Below, piece after piece: positions 21,701-33,700 of a DNA stretch of 64,000 nt. Source of the DNA: Choristoneura fumiferana (taxonomy: Eukaryota > Arthropoda > Insecta > Lepidoptera > Tortricidae). The stretch's first letter is position 1, and every line of letters starts with the position of its first letter. Location of the stretch: contig NC_133472.1 of the NCBI RefSeq assembly GCF_025370935.1, forward strand, positions 41,289,018-41,353,017. The letters run 5' to 3'. The notes under the pieces were generated by a model, which worked only from the letters and a program-made list of their open reading frames with translations, was not told the DNA's origin and searched no databases. A program made the position numbers and the translations under genes.

Positions 21701-24700
21701 TTATGAGCAAAATTTTGATCAAAAATATTATCTGAACACGACTCTACAACAATAGAGTCACAAGATTTTTTAAAGATATGTTCTCCATTACAGATTCAGC
21801 AGAAGACGGTGAATCCTGTATGGAACGAGGTGATCAGGATCAGTCGGAACGCCTATACCTCACCGGAACGGCTGACCGAGTACCCACCAGAGGTTTTGGT
21901 TGAAGTCTATGATGGTGATACCACAGTGAGTTATGCCATCAATCAATCATTTATTCGCTGTAAAAATGGTATTTAATGGGTGTACAATAAGTAGCTGACA
22001 AAGCTTTAGATTTAATGGCTGCTGATGGGGACCATCGCGAGTGCTGCCTTCTGGCCGAAAGACGTCGTGTTCCGGCGGTTCCGGGGCACCATGCCGCAGT
22101 TGAATGCGACGTCGGGGACGGTGACTCAACGGGGTCACGCCGTTTTGTCGCCAAATTAGTTTAAAAGTAGTTTTAAATATTATTGATTATAAATTTAATA
22201 TGTATGTTAGTCTGTAAGGTATTTATTGTATGGGCCAAGTTGCTCAAAATAAATGAACTTATTATTGTTATTATAAACAGAGTTAGCCATTTTGTTTACC
22301 GGTACCACACGCCTTACAGTCTTGTACCGCCAAATACCTCTTCTTTTGTAGTCGTATTGCTATTTTAGGATAAAAAGGAGCTCATAGGTCGTCTGCAAGT
22401 AGAACCGGTGGTAGACGACAGGCGGGACTTCGCGCCTCAATTGGAATGGCAAGACCTCCTGAAGGGAGACGAGCCTACTGGCCGGATTCTAATCTCTGCG
22501 CAACTCATGCAAGTAAGCCTTTTAATCACCAACGAGCTAGATGGATGACCTGTGACGTTCGCGTGCGCATTCACCATCTCTTTCGGCCCTCGTCCTATAC
22601 CATGTGACAGAGCGAAGTGGTGAAAACGATTGAGATTCCAAATGCGTAAGACAATAAGGCTTCTGGATAAAGCCGCAGGTTCACAGTGGATGCAGGCCGC
22701 TTCCAAGCGAAGCAACTGGGGAGGTCTATGGGCGTACGCTAGATGGCGCGGGTGCAATGAGCGGGCGCACGCCTGCGGGCGCGGGTCAGATACAATCCGT
22801 CGCATGCGACACGCGCTGTTAGCGCTGCTCATAAGTATTATTTTTCAATAGGAGTCCACCCGTTCCGCGCAAACCGCGTCAGCTAGGGTCGGCCCTGTGG
22901 GAGAGGCCTAGGGTTGGGTCCTGAAGGCCTTACTTGCATTTAGCCTTGGCATTAAAAACTGCTCAGTAGTACACTGTGCCAATGCCATGCCATGATTACA
23001 AAATTGTCTAAGTTTCAGGAAGACTTAACTACTTAGCAAAACTTCTAGGTCGTGAAATGCACAAGTAGGCAGAATGACTCAATTGTGTAAGGTCTTGATG
23101 TATTAAATAGATTTACAAGACCAGGCCAGACCATTTACCTACTACTAAAACATTATGAAATTAAGTAGTTTTACAGCCAAGTTATTCCGTCTACTATGGC
23201 TTAGTGAGGGCGATTTACAGACCAAGACATTTTGTTTCCTTGGACAATAATACAACTAAGCTAAGAGGCTCTGCTCATCAAGGCTAAATGCGAGTAAGGC
23301 CTGAGGCCCACAGTAAATGTCTTACGGGTAATGATGATGATATTGATGATGAACAAAATTTTATTTATACATTTTATGGCCTGGTGCCTTACAATATCGA
23401 AAGGAAAATTACTGAAGATCGAAAGCCTCGATAAAGACAAAAACCTCTAACCTCCATCAGCAATGACAGTCGACGTCTAAAGTTTTCCAATACATTGTAG
23501 ATGCCAGAGAAACTCCTTAAGACGACGTACTACAGCCCCACCCAGGAGTCTTTCTACGCGCCCGGGGTCAAGGAACAAGTAGATGTTGTATCTGAAGAAC
23601 CGGAGCCCTTGCCCAGTAGCCTGATACCTACTCCATGCACATACAAGTAAGTTTAATCAGCCATGTCGCGTCAAATTTGCCTTAAATCGCTTAGGTACCA
23701 TCAGCCAAATGTGTGGTCTACCACCCTAAAGTTGATAATCGTTTGCATCTCATAAAACAATAATGCCAATAGACGTGTCTGTCAAATTGAAAGTTCCACT
23801 TTAGCCACATTATTAATTTGACTGGGAAAAAAAGGAGGTTCTCAATACGTCTGTATGTTTTTTTTGTGTATGTTTGTTACGCGATAACTACGCAAATTGT
23901 GGGTCGAATTTCAAAATTCTTTTTTTGTTCTAAAGGACATACTCCCGAGGTGGTCCCATTGACACCAAGTCAGGATCTGATGATGGAATCTTAGGGAACC
24001 CTCGAATTTTCAAAGCACACCTATAGCGATTTTGGCATTTTTAACACCAAGTCAAGTATTTACATTCAGAAAGTATAATTTGATGAACTGAACCTGACAA
24101 AGAAGACCGTAGGTACCGGTTCTCTGTTACAAAATAATACCTATGCCGTGTTTGAGCTTAATGGAATAATTGTGAGATGCACTTTGGCTACAAATAACTC
24201 TCATCATCTTGCTCGCTACAAAGTTGTTTGAATACTAGGGTTGTATATAAATGTTGCGCCCGCTTCCATATAATATTAGCGGAGTTGAAACGGAGATTTA
24301 TTAACATTGACATACGTAATAATTGTCGCTCACTCATCTGTTTAACGGAGAAAAAAAATCCGGGCATGTGCGAGTCGGACTCGCGCAACGAGGGTTCCGT
24401 ACACATTTATAGGTATGTAAACGGGAATTTCCCGCTTTTTCCGAGTGATTTAATACATCCAGTGTAAGCAAAGCAAGCTCCTAAGCAAAACGTACGCAGT
24501 GTGGGGTCAGATTATATTGGTCTTTTATATTTACAGACACACATAAAAAATCAAGATTTTCAGACTTTTCTAGTCGATTGTATTATAATAGCTACCTTCA
24601 CACCAAATTTCAAGTTTCTAGGACCACTTGAAGTATAACCCGCGCCAAATTTCTAGCTCGTTTGGAACACGAGGCGATTGGCGTCGCAGTATTGCATTTT

Positions 24701-27700
24701 CGGTATCTGCGGGACGTAAGCGGGTAGGGACGGGAGAGCACCCCCCCGCGCCCCGCAAGCTCCTGCGCTGCACCGCGCTCGCCTTGTTTATGCGTGCATC
24801 TATCTGTGTGCGCCGGGTGCTTCTACGCAACACACGTTTGGTTCAGCAGTGGAAAGTACAGTCGCCGCGAGTTATTTTATTTGTTCGCGTCGCGATTTTA
24901 GATTTTTGTTATTGTACATAGTTACGTTACTGTTTTAAGTAGTTGATTTTTGTTATTGCTTTGGGAGTGCCTACCTACTGCTTTGTTTTTGAAAGACTGT
25001 TAAAATGCCGAGACATAATACCGTTTTACCGTTTTTCTTTATTAATTTATTTATTATTATGTCTTCAGCTTTCCTGATTTTCACTCATAGTCAAAATACC
25101 ACGCACAGGACTTATCACGCTAACACACGTGACCACGGCCACTGTAATGTTGCCGAAACGTCGAGGTAAATATTACTCGTGTGTAGCGTGATAAGTCCTG
25201 TGCGTGGTATTTTGACTAATTTATTTATTGTTCTTGTTAATCACGGATTAAAGTTTTCTTCCGTGTTATTAATTTATCCTGCTTAATTTATAGGTTTAAA
25301 AATATGATAAGTACAGTCAGCGTCATATAGTACGTAGCAGTCAAGATCACCAAATACTTGGAAACATACAAATAGTCATTAACATCGACCCAATCAAGGC
25401 GATCAAATTGCTCAGGACATCCATCGCGTACAAATAAATCGGAGCACGCACATCACCACTGGTAGCGTAGCAGCCATAATATCCAAAAGTATGGGACACA
25501 CTAGAAAACTGAGCTTTATATAAAAGGTTTAAGGTTTAATCTCGAGTTGAGTGCGAATTAACACGTCAGACTCGACTTTTTGTTTTTGATAATCACCGAA
25601 AAGAGTACCAACTTGTCAGTGATCGTTCCGGCTCTTTCAGTTGGAGCCTGACGGCTTGTTTTACATTTTTATTTACATTGTCAGAATTCCGGATTAACGG
25701 ATTTCCTTTTAATATGGCTTGAATTGGCCAGTATAATTACATTATAAAAGAGTTTTTATTTAATTAAAAAGGTAATGACATGTGCATTTTGCACCAAGAG
25801 ACTGAAAATGGAACACCGTTCACATTATATTAAAGAGGACTAGCTAACTGGATCATTGGACCTTACACGGTATGTAATAAAGTCAAGTTTCCTGCGGTGT
25901 CCCATACTTTTGGATACTTTGGCTGCTACGGTATAATGTCGGCTTGAATGTTATAAAGTATTTGGCGACGTGCGTGCTCCACTATATTTGTACACGATGG
26001 ATGTCTCGAACAATTTGACCGCTTTGACCGATTCACTGGTAATGACTATTTTGTATGCTTCCGAGTATTAGGTGATCTTGACTGCTACGTACTATATGAC
26101 GCTGACTGTACCTAAGCCTATTGAAACATGATAGTTACTTACTTATTATAAGTGACAAGTTGTCAATCACTAATGAAAAATAATTAATACACTTAAATTA
26201 TTATTATATACAGTAACATACATCCAAACATACAAATCTTCCCATTTATAATATTAGTAGGATTATATTAAAATGCTACTGACTGTACACCTGCGCGCTG
26301 CAAAGTCAGAGAGAGCTAAAGTTTGGCGCGGGCTATACCCTAATAGGTTTTCAGTGCACCGCAATTTGTATGGAATCACGTTGTTAAATTACTGTAACTT
26401 TTGATTGCTTTTAAAAGTTTGATTTTTTTAAGGCTTCACGGGACCGCAAATGTGAATATTCGATATCAATTTTAGCTTGATTTCTCTACGCGGTCCTAAG
26501 AAAAAGGGTCTTGACAGACGGACGGATGGACAACAAAGTGATCTTATAAGGGTTCCGTTTTCCGTTTTTCCTTTCGAGCTACGGAACCCTAAAAATCATA
26601 ATAAATTTAAAATGAAAGAGATAAATCGCGAGTGGGTTCCCTAAAAAATTCCTTGCCGAAGTATGAAAACAAAGAAAAACACCGACAACCATCATTTAAA
26701 ATTATTTTTAACTTCTCATGCTTGATATTTTTTTATTTTTTAAATTGATAGACCAGTTATTTGGCGGATGGTACATACACGCTGTCAGGCTTAGTAAGTA
26801 TAGGCAAATTATAAATGCGAAAGTGTGTGTGTTTGTGTGTGTGTATGTTTGTATGTTTGTCCGTCTTTCACATCGAAACGGAGCGACGGCTCGACGTGGT
26901 TTTTGGCATAGAGATAGTTTATGGGCCAGAGGGTGACATAGGCTACTTTTTATCCAGGAAAAATGCACAGTTCCCAAGAGAGCACGCGATAACCGAATTC
27001 CACGCGGGCGAAATGGCGAAAGCTACCGGAAAAAAAGGATGTCTTAGATTAAGACAATTTTTTTATTTGTTTATTTATTTATTACCCTTGGTCAAGACAG
27101 TAATATTTCGTATAGGTATAGCCGGAGGCCATATTGTATTGGATGAAGACAAATATTGACTTGGGTTAAAAGTATTATCTTACTTAAAGAAAAAAATAAT
27201 TACTTGGATTTAATAGTTATTTGTGTCACAAGGGAGCAAAATAGTGTATTTACGGCAAGGGCGTAAATTGAATCCCGAATGTAGCGAAGGATTCTAAAGT
27301 AGAATCCTGAGCGTAATGAGGGATTCAAGTGTTAACGCCCAAGATGAAAATAATTTTGCTCCCGAGTGGCTCATATAACTTTTCACACCGAGCATTAAGA
27401 AACTTGAAAAAAAAAACTGAATATTATTAAAAAACAACTGGCATAGAAAATGGCGTGGCTTTACAATTATCATCTTCAAAAAATGGCATTTACAATAAAA
27501 CACTTAGAAAACTTTGCTCCCTCTCGCGCCAGGGAGGAAAAGTTACTTTTCTGAAGGAGAGGTGTGAAAACAATATTCCTGAGACTGAATATTCTTGGTC
27601 AAATAATTCCTTTTTCTCCCCCTTGTAGTTATACCTATTATAATAACAGCTTTCAACCCAGAAAACTGCCCAAATTGAAATATTTATTTACTTTCCCTTC

Positions 27701-30700
27701 TTTTCAACAAGGGTGGACGTCTACTGGTGGGGTCTTAGGAACGTCAGCATCACGCACAAGCCGTGTGTGGTCCTTGAGATGGAAGACGTGACCATCAAGT
27801 CAAGCATAATCACGGACGCTAAAACAAACTGCAATTTTCCCAATGGAAAAACTTCACAGGTTTATTTTTATTTACTAGTCTTTGCCGATGACCGTTGAGG
27901 CCGAAAATTTCTCGAATGGAGACTGGATCGGCAAGCTACCGGTGTAGTAGGACGTCCACCAACGAGATGGACGGATGACCTGGTTAAAGCCGCAGGTTCA
28001 CGGTTGATGCAGGCCGCTTCCAACCGAAGCAACTGAAGATCTATGGGGGAGGCCTATGTCCAACATTGGACGTCCTATGGCTGGTTACCGGGCGTTTTAA
28101 TAAAATAGTGTACCCTTTCTTTATTTTTTATTTTGGAAAAAATATGGGTTTTCCTACTTAGAATCAAGAGCGCAATCGATTCCGATCCTTCAAAAAAATG
28201 ACATCATTTTTTTATAAAAAATAATTGAGTCAGTTTTGTCACGCCCATACTGATTGTATGAAAAAAACGTCGCAAAACTGTAATTTTTTAGGGACATTTT
28301 TTAAACTATCGGAATCGATAGTGCTTTTGATTCTGAGTAGGAAAAACCGTTTTTTTTTTCGAAATAAAAAAGGGTGCACTTTTTTAAAAACAAAGCCTAC
28401 TTAACTAACTAACTTGCAACATTCTTAATAAGTGTGTATGTTAATTTTAAGCTAAGATTCGTCTTACTACAAGGTTTAGACACTAAAGATTTTGTCTCGA
28501 AACTTAATCACCTATTTAAATACTGTTTAAATTGCTGCCAAAACTTCTTAGTATCAGAACCGACCTGTAACATACGGCACGTTATATGATATGACTATGG
28601 AAACGAATTTGTTCATAATCGTACAAACCTTCATCCGCTTTTAGTGCCGTACCGTAGATATGACATATGTACTATTGCACACTTTGGTCCTTTCTAGATT
28701 TTCGAAGCTAATCTGGGCGAGTCCAACTGTTCCCCCCTCAGCGTCAGGCTTTACGATAGCAGCACTTTTGGAAGAACCCTGTTCCTGGGTCTGAACGTTG
28801 TGAAGAAGCCGCATAAGTACATGGTTGGTTGGATACCTAAGAACGAGAGGGAAGAGTCGCTTTACTCCTCGTCGATAATGTCTGCGGCATTTGTTCAAGG
28901 TTCGTCATTAGACCAGATGTAAAATCATCTTAAAAAAAACCGGCCTAGAGCGTGTCGGACTCGCAAAAAATAGGGTTCCGTAGCCATTACGAAAAAAATA
29001 AGTAATATTTGTCTAAGGATTTCGTATTTTATACGGAATCTTCCAAGTTTAGGTATATTTTATACCTTAGGCTGCTATTTACTCTTAAACTACTAATAAT
29101 TCTGAAGCAAACTTAGGCGTTATAGTTTTTCTTAAAAGTTTGATATAATTTCTACCATCCTGAGTTTTTCAATTTTTTCCATCCACCGGTTTTGATTTCA
29201 TGAAAAAGATTCTGGTTTTTGTTCAACAGTAAATCGGATGGTGTTCGTAAAAAGATCGCTTCGGTCGAATACTGAGGAATCCGAGGACGCTTTGAGTCAC
29301 GTTTCCAGCAAAAAGAGTTTCCAGCCCATGAAAGCAAAGGTATCGATCTGGCGAAGAATATTGTGCAACAAGGAGGCTGATGAGGAAGAATACACGCTGC
29401 TCCCGATCTTCTCCAAGGAGAAGAGCCAGATTAAAGTGGTAAAGCCGGCTCCAGTGGTGGAGAAGGATTGGTGGATGAGATATTCTGCGTCACTGGCGGT
29501 AGGTAATCCTCGCGCTGACCGACACGATCATATTCAGCATCTATTTCTACTACATCTATTACACCGTTAGAAAGAGATGGTGAATACAAAGGAAATTGTA
29601 CGCAATGAAATATAATAGGGACAGAGGAAAATTTAATTAATAGGTACTATGAAAGGAGTATACATTTGACAATGATTTATTTTTTATAGGATAACTACGA
29701 CGATGATAAAAACATCAGCGATCGCATTGCTGTAAGTTGCTTTTGATTTTAAGCAGTTTTAGTTAGCTTGACTTCTCTATATTTAAACACTAGCTCAGGA
29801 GGCTTGTCTCAGTTTGTTTCTATAAAATAAAAAATTAGCTAGCTCTCTATCCCGTGGAAATGTGGAAAATCCCTACTTAGTGCACTTCTATGAGCCTCAA
29901 AGAACGTGTTTTGTCATATTTCAAGGATCTTGCTTTAATGGTTTAAAATAGGTACTTTGTTTGTATTTGTTCTTTAATAAGTATCTATATTTTAGATATC
30001 ATCTTTTTTACTGTTTGACTGACTCATCGATAAGATTGGTTTTTGGGGTATTTTTGTATTTTTTATTTCAACTTAAAATTTTATTACTTTTACGGTCATC
30101 CCGTAAAACCCATATCGAAAATACAAACTGAAACATAGATGCACAGAAAAACCAAAGTTTCACAAAACAAAGTTCAAAGTAAAAAAAGGTCAAAGTTTCT
30201 CGATGAGGGCTACAGCATAGATGTCGCTAGTCTCGCTGCTTAAGTGACTAAATAAGAAATAAACAAGCTGAGATATTTGGTGCATAGGAGAAAATCGTGT
30301 CTGTACCCCTGTCCAGTGGTGGTGTAGCGGTATAGCACGTGGCACGAAATGCGGAGGACCTGGGTTCGATTCCCAGCGCTGGTCTATTTTTCCGGTTTTT
30401 CTGTGCATCTATGTTTCAGTTTGTATTTTCGTTATGACTCATCGATACTCAACTTTATCCTGAGAAAATGAAAAACTTTATTATTAGATGTAAAGAAGCG
30501 AAAGTAATGTAATTATGTAGTAAAATTGAAGGAAGATAGCTCTGAAACTTTCCTTCTTTAGATATATGACTCGGAGCTAGAATGCCAGCCGGAGTTCTCA
30601 AGATTCAAGGACTGGTGCAGCACACTGAAGATATACAACGGGAAGAAAACAGGCATACCTGAGAAGGACGAACAATTACACTGCGGCTACTTGAAGGTAG

Positions 30701-33700
30701 AATACACATAATAACTAGTAGGTACCTACATCCTATCCTACTGATATTGGGCCCGGAATTTTGCGTGCGGCTATTGACAGATTGTAGGGAGGGAGCACCG
30801 CTTTTATCGATGTTATCGACAAATCTATAGTTTTTTTTTTATTTATGTTTTAACTTTAATACATAATTGTAAATATATTTTTACAGGGATATTTGAAAAT
30901 AATTCCGATCCGCATTTATAGCGATCCCTTCAAATAGCGAACCTACTGTGTTAAAAATAAAGTTGTGTTAAATACTTGTGATGTATAGATAATTATCATT
31001 GAATCATATTGTAAATCTGTTTAAAAAAATATGCCTCGTTGAGTTTCTTGCCGGATTCTTCTCAACAGGTGTTTTTCCGAACCGGTGGTAGATTTTTTCT
31101 TGACATTCATAAGTGCTTGTTATTGCCTAAATTGAATAAAGATATTTTGACTTTGACTTTGACTTGGAATTACTGATGAAAATCTTTACTTTGGCATTTA
31201 CTACGCTTTGGTATATTAATTTACAAAGAGAGTACTATTTTTGTATGCATAATTTAGTTATTGTCCTGGTATTGCACCCGGGTTTCTAAGCTGTGAACCG
31301 CTTGACGCGAGACGTCACTCAATGCACTAAACCAGTGGTTCTTAACCAGTGGTCCGCGGACCACTGGTGGTCCCTGGAAGAACTCGAAGTGGTCCGCAAA
31401 GCCATCAACAACGAGTTGGCAAAACGACGCGACAGTCAAGTAGCGGTCGCAACCGTTCATTCATTTACAATTTTACTTTTACCGTATATTACCTTCAAAC
31501 AGTTGGTGGTCCATGGCAAGACAGAGATTTTGTCAAATGGTCCCTCCTGACTAAAATGTTAAGAACCGCTAAACTAAACATTCGAGGCTGAATTCGTAAT
31601 CGTTTTCCAGTGACTCTTGTTCGTTTTTTTTTTACCGTCGACATCGTTGTTATATTTTGATTGTAGTTAAGTTCATTGTTACGTTTTGCGTTGTTTTTCA
31701 TTCATTTTTGTATGAAAGGATGGACTCCGGTCTGAGTACCTACTTCTCGGTCAAAAGACTACTTGTAAGTTGGCTCCCGTAAAAACGGCTTTTTTTATCG
31801 AAAATAGAAATAAAACATGGCGACAACAGAACTTTATATAATATTTCTAGCGGGCCCATACCTTGAAATCCCCTGAAATGTCACTTTGACAATGACGAAA
31901 CTTTGTTTACATTTTTTCCGTTTGATTAAAAATCCGGGTTTAAGCTTAAACGGGCACTCAGGGCTTCACTAAGGGTCTGTTTCACCATCCATTGATTAGT
32001 ATTAACTGACGGTTAAACGTAATGCCGTCTCTATTTGTTTTGTTCGAATAGACGGAGACAGCAAGTCAAGTCGTACACGTTGTATGTTCTGCAGGTCGGT
32101 ATCGCGATATATAAATGGCCGCCACCAGGGAACACAGTTGCAGTCAGTCCCTGTGGTGTGGAATTGGATCGAGGGTACCTAAGGGCCTACGCTTGCTGAC
32201 GCGGTTTGCATGGAGCGGGTGGACACCTGTTGAACAACAGTATGAGCAGCGCTAACAGCGCACGCCGCGTGCACAGGATTGTACCTGCGCTCGCGCCCGC
32301 CGGCGTGCGCCCGCGAAGTCCACCCGCGCCAGCTAGCGTAGGCCCTAAGTCATTTAGTTAGTGTTGACACCAATACATGAAAATAAGTTTTTGGTAAAAA
32401 TTTAATTTTTAATATTAGCTTTTTTTGCTGACTGTACTTTTTATAGACTGTGCTTGTAATGTCACCCAAACTACATTTGCACACCAAATTTCAAGTCGAT
32501 GCCATTAACCGTTGAAGAGTTCCGTCCTGCGGAGACGATCCTGGCCGGATTACCAGGATGTTACTACCAGATTAACGCATTGTCACGATTTACATAAGTA
32601 TACCAAATTTAAAGTCAATCTAACTTGATCGAATTTCACTTGCAAGATTTGATCATAGACAGAAGACAGACTGACAGACAGACAACGGGACAGGTGCAAC
32701 TAAATAAAAGCTTGTAAATAAAAGTTATACCTAGCGTCAAAAAACCCGCACTGTTTATTTTTCTCAGAACTATTTTTTTAACAGCTACTTCGACGATTAT
32801 CCCGAGAATGAGCCTTCGAAGTACCTCGTGCGCGTTTACGTGGTCAAAGCCAACTTGCTAGCCAAGGATTTGACAGAGAAATCTCACCCCTATGTCACAG
32901 TGCAGTGCGGTAGAAAGTTGCTTGGAGACCGGAACAGCCACGCGACGAAGACTGTCAATCCTGTATTTGGGAAGTGAGAATCTGACGCTATTAATGTCTA
33001 ACGTGATTTCTAACCTTTTGTTGGAATTACCCCCTAAAACGTAACTAGGTAGTACAGATATCCATACTTAATGTTATACATGCGAAAGTGTTGTATGTTT
33101 GTCCGTCTTTCTCGTCGAAATGGAGCGACTGACCGACGTGATTCTTGGCTAGAGATAGTTTATGGGCCAGAGAGTGACATAGGCTACTTTTTGACCCGGA
33201 GAAATGCACAGTTCCCGAGGGATCAGCGCGCGATAAACGAATTCCACGCGAGCGAAGCCGCGGGCAAAAGCTAGTAGTGAATAATGCTTTCCCATCGTGA
33301 ATGTTAAATGACATATTATTATGTTTGTATAAAATAATTAGGCTACTTTATTAAACATTAGTGGTTTTGGTGTGTTTAACACCTTACCAAAAAGATAGTC
33401 GTTTATAGCAAAGAAGAAGGTTTACTTATCATGACAAAAGGTATTCAGTATTAACTTAAAACCTCAAAGCTAAATTTTGCACATATAGCTGAATAATTTA
33501 AGGTTGACATGGGGTCAGTCAAGAATACTAAGCAAAATTTTGCGAAGAAGCGAAGCGAATGTATCTATTCTTTACAACTTTGTTTTTAACGGATACACGC
33601 TGTACGGAAGGAAGTTAAATTAAGCACCAAGTACCATAGAAAGAGAGAGAAGAAAACTAGGTAAATTAAGAAAACAAATCGGTTGCAATCTCTCTATCTA

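Noticed and set aside
22437..22832. 131-residue minus-strand frame
   Set aside because: It overlaps ferlin exon 8, a LINE fragment and a MITE in antisense; a chance ORF.
24228..24467. 79-residue plus-strand frame
   Set aside because: It includes a GGGTTCCGT-type repeat fragment; no coding evidence.
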